Shown here in pieces: positions 7,797-14,157 of a stretch of DNA of 15,651 nucleotides; position 1 is the stretch's first letter, and each line of letters begins with the position of its first letter. The stretch is from Mollicutes bacterium (GTDB lineage: Bacteria; Bacillota_I; Bacilli_A; Izemoplasmatales; Izemoplasmataceae). The stretch is from contig PUMR01000031.1 in NCBI GenBank assembly GCA_003551455.1, forward strand, positions 1 to 15,651. Direction: 5' to 3'. Position numbers and translations under genes: made by a program. The notes under the pieces are model-generated. The model was not told where the DNA came from. It saw only the letters and a list, made by a program, of their open reading frames with translations, and did not search any database.

Positions 7797-9075
7797 CGCT
7801 ATCCTTCTCCTTCTTGTTCAGCACCTCGACATCGAGCGAGCCGTCGAAGAACTCCATCTCCAGACGGTCGCCGGCATCGACCGCTTGTACGCTCTTTATG
7901 ATCTCACCCTGCTTCTTGGCCAGGGTGTAGCCTTTCTCCATGAGCCGTTTCGGATCGACGTAAGGGAGTTTTTCGCTTTGCAGGGAGAATTGTCGCCTCT
8001 TGTCGGCAAGCAGTGCGCGCAAGGCCTTGGCGAGATTCTCTTCGAGTTGGCGGAGGTTCTTTTTTGCTTCCCGCGTCTTGTTTGCGGGAGAGAGGATCCT
8101 GAGCTTGTCGCGGAGATGTTCGAGTCGGCGCTCGAAAGGCATGAGGAGTCGGGCGGGATCCTTCATGACGTAACGGTCGCCAAGCTCTTCGACGGTCTCT
8201 CTCTTCCTCTCCACCAGGCGTTGCAGGCTGTCGTAGAGCGAGGCCTTCATCTTGTCGATGTCGCGGTGGAGGGACTTCTGGTCGGGAACGGCGATCTCGG
8301 CCGCCCCCGAAGGGGTGGGCGCCCGCTTGTCCGCGACAAAATCGGCGATGGTGAAGTCGGTCTCGTGACCGACGGCGCTGATCACGGGGATGGGGCAGTT
8401 GTAGATCGCTTCGGCCACCATCTCTTCGTTGAAGGCCCAGAGGTCCTCGATGCTGCCGCCGCCGCGGCCGAGGATGATGAGGTCGTTCTCGGGGTTGGCT
8501 CCGGCTTTTTGCAGGTTGTCGCGGATTTCTTCTTTGGCGGCTTCACCCTGCACGGTGGTGGGATAGACCAGGATTTTCACGAGCGGATAGCGGCGGTTGA
8601 TGATGTGGATGATGTCCTTGACGGCGGCCCCGGTCGCGCTTGTGAGCACGGCCACCTGTTTTGGGAAGACGGGGAGTTCTTTCTTGTGCTTGTCGTCGAA
8701 ATAGCCCTTCTTCTCGAGCTCTTCCTTCAGTTCGAGATAGCGCCTGTAGAGATTGCCGAGTCCGACTTCCTGCATCTCTTCGACATAGACCTGATAGCTG
8801 CCCGCGACCTTGAAGACGCTCACATAGCCTCTAACGAGGACGCTCATGCCGTCTTTCGGCGTGAAACGGACCTTCCAGGCGTTCCCCCTGAACATCACCG
8901 CCGAGATGGAGGCGTTGTCGTCTTTGAGCGTGAAATAAAAATGCCCCCGGACATTCTTCTTGAAGTTCGACACTTCGCCTTCGAGATAGACGTCCTTGAG
9001 ATGGGCGTCGTTGTCGAACTTGTATTTGATGTAGTCCGTAAGGGCGGAAACGGTCAACGGTTTTCTCTCGCTCAT
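7789..9075 (-). CDS. xseA: Exodeoxyribonuclease VII large subunit
   Basis: This is the catalytic subunit of exonuclease VII. The 428 residues include an N-terminal OB fold for single-stranded DNA (about 1-100, with YLEGEVSNF and GHFYFTLKD). The nuclease domain carries VLTSATGAAVKDI, then GRGGGSIEDLWAFNEE, then PVISAVGHETDFTIADFVAD and KRAPTPSGAAE. A long helical region for binding XseB fills the C-terminal part. The ATG at 9075 is 4 nt beyond the nusB stop and uses AGGAAAG inside the nusB end. Length and motifs are normal. Confidence 0.96.
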   Translation of the reverse strand: MSERKPLTVSALTDYIKYKFDNDAHLKDVYLEGEVSNFKKNVRGHFYFTLKDDNASISAVMFRGNAWKVRFTPKDGMSVLVRGYVSVFKVAGSYQVYVEEMQEVGLGNLYRRYLELKEELEKKGYFDDKHKKELPVFPKQVAVLTSATGAAVKDIIHIINRRYPLVKILVYPTTVQGEAAKEEIRDNLQKAGANPENDLIILGRGGGSIEDLWAFNEEMVAEAIYNCPIPVISAVGHETDFTIADFVADKRAPTPSGAAEIAVPDQKSLHRDIDKMKASLYDSLQRLVERKRETVEELGDRYVMKDPARLLMPFERRLEHLRDKLRILSPANKTREAKKNLRQLEENLAKALRALLADKRRQFSLQSEKLPYVDPKRLMEKGYTLAKKQGEIIKSVQAVDAGDRLEMEFFDGSLDVEVLNKKEKDSDG

Positions 9076-9079
9076 GGAA

Positions 9080-9502
9080 TCACGCTTTCCTGATCGTGTT
9101 TTTCACATTGTCGAGCACGCGGTTGTTGAAGGAGACATGCTTCTTGTCGCCTTCGTCGGAGAGGAGGTGGGTGATTTCCAACGCCTCGTCGATGACGATT
9201 TCGGAGGGAGTGTCCGTGGTGAGGAGTTCATAGGTCGCCAGACGCAATATGGCCCTGTCGACATAGTTCAACCGCTTGATCGTGTAGTTCGTGAGGTGGT
9301 CGCTGATGATTCCGTCGATTTCTTCGCGCATGGGTAAAAGACCTTCGAGAATCTCGACGACGAACGCCTCTTCTTTGTTCTTCTCGGCATCGAAACGGAA
9401 GGATTCGTGGATGTCCATCATATAGAGGAGCTCGACGATCCTCACCCGGCTCTCACGCCGGGAAAGTCTCTTCTTCTTGCGCTTTTCGCTTTCGTTTGTC
9501 AT
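9080..9502 (-). CDS. nusB: Transcription antitermination factor NusB
   Basis: NusB pairs with NusE (S10) on boxA RNA in the antitermination complex of rRNA operons. From the ATG at 9502 the protein has 140 residues. The N-terminal helix is RLSRRESRVRIVELLYMMDI; the conserved C-terminal half has NYVDRAILRLATYELL, then PSEIVIDEALEITHLLSD and SFNNRVLDNV. The ATG at 9502 is preferred over the in-frame GTG at 9511 because AGGTG ends 6 nt before it and the GTG lies within that site. It is the first gene of the six-gene operon. Confidence 0.94.
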   Translation of the reverse strand: MTNESEKRKKKRLSRRESRVRIVELLYMMDIHESFRFDAEKNKEEAFVVEILEGLLPMREEIDGIISDHLTNYTIKRLNYVDRAILRLATYELLTTDTPSEIVIDEALEITHLLSDEGDKKHVSFNNRVLDNVKNTIRKA

Positions 9503-9536
9503 AGACCTCACCTGTCGCGGATGTCAATAAAAGTGT

Positions 9537-9566
9537 ATCATAAACACACGGAAATAGAAAGGGAAA
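9537..9566 (-). promoter_or_regulatory. Candidate promoter of the nusB-recN operon
   Basis: On the minus strand TATGAT (9542-9537) is a 5 of 6 match to the -10 consensus, 35 nt before the nusB ATG. At 18 nt spacing the -35 is only TTTCCC (9566-9561). The -10 lies within a small inverted repeat (GTGT 9533-9536, ACAC 9544-9547). No riboswitch-like leader is visible. Confidence 0.4.
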
Positions 9567-9636
9567 ACCCGCCTCCACCTTTTCGCAAAATCAACGTGTC
9601 CCGCCCCTGGACAAGCGGATTAAAAGCGATATCGGA

Positions 9637-9666
9637 TTGACGGATGCCACATGGGGGGGATACTTG
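9637..9666 (+). promoter_or_regulatory. Candidate promoter of the gamma-glutamyltransferase gene
   Basis: TTGACG (9637-9642) is a good -35. An 18-nt spacer leads to TACTTG (9661-9666), a poor -10. The ribosome binding site AGGAGG (9693-9698) and ATG (9707) follow. The -35 is convincing; the -10 assignment is not. Confidence 0.35.
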
Positions 9667-9706
9667 TGTTATCATGGAGGAAACGAAGAACGAGGAGGCG
9701 GGCGTC

Positions 9707-11320
9707 ATGGAGAGAAACGATCCGTACAACTACCCCCATGTTTCGCGTCGCAGTCTGACCTATGCGAAGAGGGGCATGGTCGCCACGAGCGAGCCCCATG
9801 CCGCGGAAGCGGGAAGAGAGGTGCTCGCCCGGGGCGGCAACGCGGTCGATGCGGCCGTGGCCGCGGCCGCGGCGCTCACCGTCACAGAGCCGACTTCCAA
9901 CGGCATCGGCGGCGACGCTTTCGCCATCCTTTCCCACGAAGGAAAACTCCATGCCCTGAACGCGAGCGGAAAGAGTCCCGCGGCGATCGACCGGGAAGCT
10001 CTCGTGCAGAAGGGGCTGAAGGAGATGCCCGTGCATGGCGCCCTGCCCGTCACCGTCCCCGGAGCCCCCTCGGCCTGGGTGGAGTTGTCGAGACGGTTCG
10101 GGAATCTCACCTTGAAAGAGAATCTGGCTCCCGCGATCCGGCTCGCGAGAGAGGGCTTCCCCGTCAGTCCCGTAGTCGCTTCGTCATGGCGCAACGCGTT
10201 CAAAGTCTTCGCAAAGAAAAAAGGCGATGAAGACTTCGCCGAATGGTTCCGCGTGTTCGCACCGCAAGGCCGGTCGCCGCATCCGGGCGAGATCTTTTCT
10301 TCGCCCGATCACGCACAGACCCTCGAGAGCATCGCCGAGCGTGACGGCGAATCTTTCTACGAGGGTCGTTTGGCCGCGGAGACGGCCGCATTCGTCCAAG
10401 AGCGGGGCGGTTCCCTCACCAAGAACGACCTCCGCGACCACGAGGCCTTCTATGTCGAGACCATCAAGGTCCCCTACAAAGGCTACGAAGTCCATGAAAT
10501 CCCGCCCAACGGACAGGGCATTGTCGCACTGGCGGCCCTGAAGATGCTCGATACCTTCGACTTCGAGCCCACGATGAACGAGAAGGACCTCCACAGACAA
10601 ATCGAGGCGCTGAAACTCGCCTTCATGGACGGCAGAGAACATATCACGGATGCGGAGAAGATGGCGGTCGCACCGGATGCTTTGCTGGATGAGGACTATC
10701 TGGCCGAAAGACGGCGTCTCATCGGCGAGAGGGCCATCCTTCCCTGTCCGGGAACGCCCCGAGGGAGCGGGACCGTTTACCTCGCCACCGCCGACAACAA
10801 GGGCAACATGGTCTCCTTCATCCAGAGCAACTACATGGGGTTCGGGTCCGGACTCGTCGTTCCCCGCACGGGCATAGCCCTGCAGAATCGCGGCGTATCC
10901 TTTTCGCTCGACGCCGGACGGGCGAACCGGCTCGAGGGCGGCAAGCGGCCCTACCACACGATCATACCCGGTTTTTTCACAAAAGGAGGCGTCCCCATCG
11001 GTCCTTTCGGGGTCATGGGCGGCTTCATGCAGCCGCAGGGACATCTGCAAGTCATCTTGAACCTGCTCGACTACGGTATGAACCCCCAAGCGGCCCTCGA
11101 TGCGCCGAGATGGCAGTGGCTGGGAGAAAAGCGCCTCATCGTCGAGAGCAGCTTCCCCACCGCCTTGGTGGATGCCTTGCGGAAACGGGGCCACAAGGTG
11201 GCACTCGACAAGCGGACGGCGCTTTTCGGCCGCGGCCAGATCATTCTTCGCGATCCCTCGACGGGCGTGCTCGCCGGCGGCACCGAGCCGCGGGCCGACT
11301 CGCACATCGCCATCCTTTGA
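9707..11320 (+). CDS. Gamma-glutamyltransferase family protein, YwrD-like
   Basis: The Ntn-hydrolase fold precursor has 537 residues from the ATG at 9707, chosen for AGGAGG 8 nt upstream. Family marks are ARGGNAVDAAVAAAAAL and the glycine loop PTSNGIGGDAF. The autocleavage site is GSG|TVYLATAD, which puts the new N-terminal nucleophile at Thr356 (codon 10772-10774). SNYMGFGSG, ALQNRGVSFSL and KRPYHTIIPGF follow. Cleavage would give chains of about 355 and 182 residues. These motifs match the Bacillus YwrD-like branch, sometimes labelled cephalosporin acylase, rather than secreted glutathione hydrolases. There is no signal peptide, so it should be cytosolic. The natural substrate of this branch is not settled. 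It stands alone on the plus strand between a divergent and a convergent operon. Confidence 0.9.
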   Translation: MERNDPYNYPHVSRRSLTYAKRGMVATSEPHAAEAGREVLARGGNAVDAAVAAAAALTVTEPTSNGIGGDAFAILSHEGKLHALNASGKSPAAIDREALVQKGLKEMPVHGALPVTVPGAPSAWVELSRRFGNLTLKENLAPAIRLAREGFPVSPVVASSWRNAFKVFAKKKGDEDFAEWFRVFAPQGRSPHPGEIFSSPDHAQTLESIAERDGESFYEGRLAAETAAFVQERGGSLTKNDLRDHEAFYVETIKVPYKGYEVHEIPPNGQGIVALAALKMLDTFDFEPTMNEKDLHRQIEALKLAFMDGREHITDAEKMAVAPDALLDEDYLAERRRLIGERAILPCPGTPRGSGTVYLATADNKGNMVSFIQSNYMGFGSGLVVPRTGIALQNRGVSFSLDAGRANRLEGGKRPYHTIIPGFFTKGGVPIGPFGVMGGFMQPQGHLQVILNLLDYGMNPQAALDAPRWQWLGEKRLIVESSFPTALVDALRKRGHKVALDKRTALFGRGQIILRDPSTGVLAGGTEPRADSHIAIL

Positions 11321-11321
11321 A

Positions 11322-11345
11322 AAAAGCCGCCGAACGGCGGCTTTT
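11322..11345. terminator. Bidirectional intrinsic terminator
   Basis: AAAAGCCGCC-GAAC-GGCGGCTTTT is a 10-bp stem with a four-base loop, starting two nt after the gamma-glutamyltransferase stop. On the minus strand it is followed by six T, so it should also end the phosphoesterase transcript arriving from the right (stop at 11359). Confidence 0.85.
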
Positions 11346-11358
11346 CCATAGGCGTCTT

Positions 11359-11862
11359 TCAGATGTGAAGCACTTCCTGGTCGATCAACTCGTGGGTGTC
11401 CGTGTCCATCCAGTCGACCTCGACCGTATCCGGCAAGAAGCGCATGACCATGTAGGTCGACCCTTCGTTCCGGAGATCCCCTACGGCACCGGGGTTCAAG
11501 ACATACTTCTCGCCGATCCTCTTCGCGCTCTTGTTGTGGGTGTGTCCATGCAGCGCGATATCGACCGGTATGTCCAACATGCGGTGATAGAGACTCTCGT
11601 AGCCGCTCTTGACCCGATAGCGGTGGCCGTGGGTCAAAAGCAGGCTCCTGCCGGCGATCTCCATGACGTGTTCGCGGGTGAAACCGGCGTCAAAGGGGTA
11701 GTTCCCTTTGACGGCGAGGACATCATGGCGCAAGAGACGCTTCTGTTTCAGTTCGGAATCGCCGAGACTGATAAGGTAGTCGGCATCCTCCTTGTGTTTG
11801 GCGACGATTTTCTCGAAACGTTTCTCGTCGCCGTGGATGTCGCTCATGACGACGACTTTCAC
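11359..11862 (-). CDS. ysnB: YfcE/YsnB-type metallophosphoesterase
   Basis: This small cytosolic calcineurin-like phosphodiesterase has 167 residues. Metal-binding motifs appear in order: SDIHGD, GDSE, KGNYPFD (in place of the more usual GNCD), LTHGH and HGHTHN. LNPGAVGDLR follows. I start at the GTG at 11862 because AGGGAGGGG lies 6 nt upstream and homologues begin with MKVVVxSDxHG. The frame is open further upstream but has no ribosome binding site there. It lies behind rdgB, as ysnB follows ysnA in Bacillus. The natural substrate is unknown; related enzymes cleave model phosphodiesters. Confidence 0.9.
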   Translation of the reverse strand: MKVVVMSDIHGDEKRFEKIVAKHKEDADYLISLGDSELKQKRLLRHDVLAVKGNYPFDAGFTREHVMEIAGRSLLLTHGHRYRVKSGYESLYHRMLDIPVDIALHGHTHNKSAKRIGEKYVLNPGAVGDLRNEGSTYMVMRFLPDTVEVDWMDTDTHELIDQEVLHI

Positions 11863-11948
11863 GCGTTTCCCCTCCCTTGAAAGCTCTGGACGCGTCTTTT
11901 CATCCCATTGTAACATGCCGCCGTGTTCGCACAAAGTCCGCGCGGTTT

Positions 11949-12533
11949 TCAGCGTTTGTCGCGAAGGTGGGCGATGACCTTGTCGAGACAGCGCTTCCTG
12001 TGCGAGATACGCCCCTTGACATCGGCGCCGAGCGAGGCCAGGGTTTGCGAATGGCCGACAGGGATGAAGACGGAATCGTAGCCGAACCCCTCGTCCCCTT
12101 CGATGGCGGTGTGGATGTAGCCCGGGAGCGTGCCCTCGAACGTCATCTCCCTACCGTCCTCCATGAGGAGGACCATGACCGTCCGGAAGAGGGCGGAACG
12201 ATTCCGCTCATTCGCCATCCTCTCGAGAAGGAGACGGTTGTTGGCGTGGTCGCCGCCTTCGCTCGAGAACCGTTTCGAGTGTACGCCCGGCCCCTTGTCC
12301 AAAGCTTCGACTTCCAGCCCCGAATCGTCGGCCAGGATGGGCGATGTCGTGATGCGGCGAACGGCGCGGGCCTTTTTACGGGCGTTTTCCAAAAAGGTCC
12401 TGCCGTTTTCGCAGACATCCACATGCTCGTCGAAATCGAGGAGACTGTCCACTTCATATCCGATGCTCTCCAAGGGCGGGGCGATTTCCTCGACCTTGTG
12501 CTTGTTGCGGGTGGCGATCACGATTCTGGGCAT
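11949..12533 (-). CDS. rdgB: XTP/dITP (non-canonical purine NTP) pyrophosphatase
   Basis: The enzyme hydrolyses ITP, dITP and XTP to the monophosphate and pyrophosphate, keeping deaminated purines out of nucleic acids. The 194 residues carry the substrate motif ATRNKHKVEEI near residue 7 and the catalytic ADDSGLEVEAL with Asp69-Asp70. PGVHSKRFSSEGG, GFGYDSVFIP and the base-recognition SHRKRCLDK near the C-terminus follow. The ATG at 12533 is preferred because GGAGGG lies 6 nt upstream, while an in-frame ATG two codons earlier is too close to it. A hairpin terminator (12557-12586) sits directly in front of the ribosome binding site. The phosphoesterase follows after 86 nt. Confidence 0.95.
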   Translation of the reverse strand: MPRIVIATRNKHKVEEIAPPLESIGYEVDSLLDFDEHVDVCENGRTFLENARKKARAVRRITTSPILADDSGLEVEALDKGPGVHSKRFSSEGGDHANNRLLLERMANERNRSALFRTVMVLLMEDGREMTFEGTLPGYIHTAIEGDEGFGYDSVFIPVGHSQTLASLGADVKGRISHRKRCLDKVIAHLRDKR

Positions 12534-12556
12534 GGCCATCCCTCCAGACACCAAAC

Positions 12557-12586
12557 AAAAATAAGCCCGGCAAAAGGCTTATTTTT
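12557..12586 (-). terminator. Intrinsic terminator after ktrA, or attenuator before rdgB
   Basis: AAAAATAAGCC (12557-12567) pairs perfectly with GGCTTATTTTT (12576-12586) around an 8-nt loop. Read on the minus strand it ends in TTTTTGTTT and it contains the ktrA stop codon (12579-12581). Only 23 nt separate it from the rdgB start codon, leaving no room for a promoter after it. Confidence 0.8.
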
Positions 12587-13238
12587 GGCACCATGCGGTG
12601 AATTTCTGCAAATCGTGGTTATGACCGACCAAAAGGAGCTGGTCGTTCTCCTTGAAGATGTCGTCGGGTTTGGGGATGATGATGTCGCCTTGCCTCTTGA
12701 TGGCGACAAGGTTCAGATGGAAACGTTCCCTGAGGTCCAGATTCGCGACGGTGGTGTCGACCAGTTTGGGATCGCTCCTGATGGTGACGAAACTGTGGTG
12801 TTCACTCAAATCGTAGAACTCGAGGATGTTGTCGGAAAGGACCTGGTGGGCGAGACGGCGCCCCATCATCTGCTCGGGCTGGATGGTCTCGTCCGCCCCG
12901 AGCGACTGCACGACTTTCTCGTGATAGTCGTTCTGCACTTTGACGGTGACCCGTTTGACGCCGAGCTCTTTCAGGATGAGGGTCGTCAGGATGCTGTTCT
13001 TGATGTCCTTGCCGATAGCGACGATGACATGGTCGATGCTCTGGATGCCGACCTCTTTCAGCGCCGCTTCGTCCGAAGTGTCGAGGACGACGGCATGGGT
13101 CGCGATCTTGGCGACCTTCGACACCCGTTCTTGGTTGTTGTCGATGACGAGGACTTCCTGGTTGGACCGGATGAGCTCCTCGACGACGGCGAGGCCGAAA
13201 CGGCCGAGGCCGATGACGGCGAACGTCTTCTTGGCCAT
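12579..13238 (-). CDS. ktrA: Cytosolic RCK gating subunit of a K+ uptake system (KtrA/KtrC/TrkA family)
   Basis: This 219-residue protein has one RCK unit, the size of Bacillota KtrA/KtrC. The N-terminal Rossmann fold begins FAVIGLGRFG (nucleotide loop Gly10-Gly15), with acidic VIDNN at the end of the second strand and TSDEAAL later. The RCK_C domain covers about 135-219 and is the part that binds c-di-AMP in studied homologues. In that model the ring gates a KtrB/KtrD membrane subunit in response to nucleotides. No ktrB lies next to it, so the partner must be elsewhere. AGGAGGTG lies 6 nt before the ATG. A consensus -35 and an operator-like palindrome precede the gene; no ydaO-type riboswitch was seen. 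Confidence 0.93.
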   Translation of the reverse strand: MAKKTFAVIGLGRFGLAVVEELIRSNQEVLVIDNNQERVSKVAKIATHAVVLDTSDEAALKEVGIQSIDHVIVAIGKDIKNSILTTLILKELGVKRVTVKVQNDYHEKVVQSLGADETIQPEQMMGRRLAHQVLSDNILEFYDLSEHHSFVTIRSDPKLVDTTVANLDLRERFHLNLVAIKRQGDIIIPKPDDIFKENDQLLLVGHNHDLQKFTAWCQK

Positions 13239-13295
13239 GGTTCACACCTCCTGTAGAGGTTCTTTTCTGATGCCGGACGGGGTGCTGCATTGTAG

Positions 13296-13308
13296 GTATC
13301 AATGATAC
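13296..13308. repeat. Palindrome at the ktrA transcription start, possible operator
   Basis: GTATCAATGATAC is a perfect 6-bp inverted repeat around a single central base. It lies immediately after the ktrA -10 element, where a bound repressor would block initiation. No known regulator is recognised from the sequence. Confidence 0.45.
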
Positions 13309-13309
13309 T

Positions 13310-13337
13310 ATATTACCACAGGGCGCGGCTTTGTCAA
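13310..13337 (-). promoter_or_regulatory. Promoter of ktrA
   Basis: On the minus strand a perfect TTGACA (13337-13332) is followed after 16 nt by TAATAT (13315-13310); a TATAGT 3 nt further is an alternative -10. The start of transcription would fall near 13303, giving a leader of about 65 nt that ends in AGGAGGTG. Confidence 0.7.
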
Positions 13338-13375
13338 TGGATAGAGGTGATGCGCTTCCGTGACGGATGCGCTTG

Positions 13376-13384
13376 TGTTACAAT
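13376..13384 (+). promoter_or_regulatory. Extended -10 promoter of the CPBP protease gene
   Basis: TGTTACAAT is an extended -10 (TGn plus TACAAT, 5 of 6), 32 nt before the ATG at 13417. The -35 at 17 nt spacing (TTCCGT) is weak, as is common with extended -10 promoters. It is divergent from the ktrA promoter, with about 40 nt between the two elements. Confidence 0.6.
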
Positions 13385-13416
13385 GTAGTAGACAAAAGCG
13401 AAGGCGGGGAATACTC

Positions 13417-14157
13417 ATGGTCGAAGGAAACCGTTATCTGGAACTGCGTCTGATCAAGACATACATCCTGAGTCTCATCGCTTTCACCCTGTTGACGACC
13501 ATCGTCATCACGGCCACGCCCGGCCTCGTCGAGGATGAGCGGGCTTTCTTGGCGTTTTCCGCCTTTTTGAACCTGGGCTGGTATGTCTTGATCGCGATCG
13601 GACTCGTCTATATCGCCCGGGGATACATCAAAGGCCAGTTGTCCACGTTCGACAAGGACAAGAGAATTGTCGCCAAGAACATTTTCGGCGCATTCTTGTT
13701 GATGTTTGTCGCCAATATCGCGGTGGGGGCGTTCTTCATGCTGATCGGCCATGACCGGACGGCTGTCAACCAGGAATACCTCGAGAGGCTCGCAGAAAGC
13801 GCCCCTCTCGTCCAAGCCTCCCTTTTCGTCTTCGCGGTGCTTTTGGCTCCGGTCGTCGAGGAACTCGTCTTCAGAAAAGGCGCCATGGGTCTCTTGACCA
13901 GACGTTTCGGCATCGGGGCGGGAGTTGTGTTGTCCAGTCTCATTTTCGCCTTGGCCCACGGCATGGATGAAATCTCGAGGCTGTTCCTCGGCGAGTACGA
14001 CCAGCTTCTCTCGCTTTTCCCCTATTTCATGCTCGGGCTCATCATCGGCTATTTCTACTATCGCTCGGGATATCGGATCATGGTGGCCGTCGGCGCCCAC
14101 ATGCTTTGGAATCTCGTCCAGGTGGTGCTGCTCTTCACGACGATGGGCGACATTTAA
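13417..14157 (+). CDS. CPBP family intramembrane metalloprotease
   Basis: This 246-residue membrane protein has several hydrophobic segments (about 13-33, 48-67, 88-110, 132-147, 165-181, 200-216 and 221-241). Three motifs of the CPBP (Abi/CAAX protease) family are intact: EELVFRKG with Glu148, Glu149 and Arg153; FALAHG with His181; and AHMLWN with His228 and Asn232. These form the intramembrane active site in studied relatives. In bacteria such proteins range from bacteriocin self-immunity to protein processing. No bacteriocin gene is nearby, so the substrate is unknown. The start follows AGGCGGGG at 6-7 nt and a TGTTACAAT promoter. The stop codon overlaps that of the convergent ankyrin gene. 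Confidence 0.9.
   Translation: MVEGNRYLELRLIKTYILSLIAFTLLTTIVITATPGLVEDERAFLAFSAFLNLGWYVLIAIGLVYIARGYIKGQLSTFDKDKRIVAKNIFGAFLLMFVANIAVGAFFMLIGHDRTAVNQEYLERLAESAPLVQASLFVFAVLLAPVVEELVFRKGAMGLLTRRFGIGAGVVLSSLIFALAHGMDEISRLFLGEYDQLLSLFPYFMLGLIIGYFYYRSGYRIMVAVGAHMLWNLVQVVLLFTTMGDI

Noticed and set aside
7360..9093. A 577-codon open frame on the plus strand, antisense to dxs, xseB and xseA
   Set aside because: The minus-strand genes match known families over their whole length. The plus frame has no recognisable motif and is open because of the codon bias of the GC-rich genes opposite.
11877..13256. A 459-codon open frame on the plus strand, antisense to rdgB and ktrA
   Set aside because: It crosses two well-identified genes, the terminator between them and their ribosome binding sites, and has the Asp/Val/Gly-rich composition of a mirror frame.
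13239..13310. A ydaO-type c-di-AMP riboswitch in the ktrA leader
   Set aside because: The leader is only about 65 nt, too short, and lacks paired structure beyond the 13-bp palindrome.
13417..14157. A bacteriocin immunity cassette around the CPBP protease
   Set aside because: No small peptide gene with a double-glycine leader, modification enzyme or ABC exporter is present nearby.
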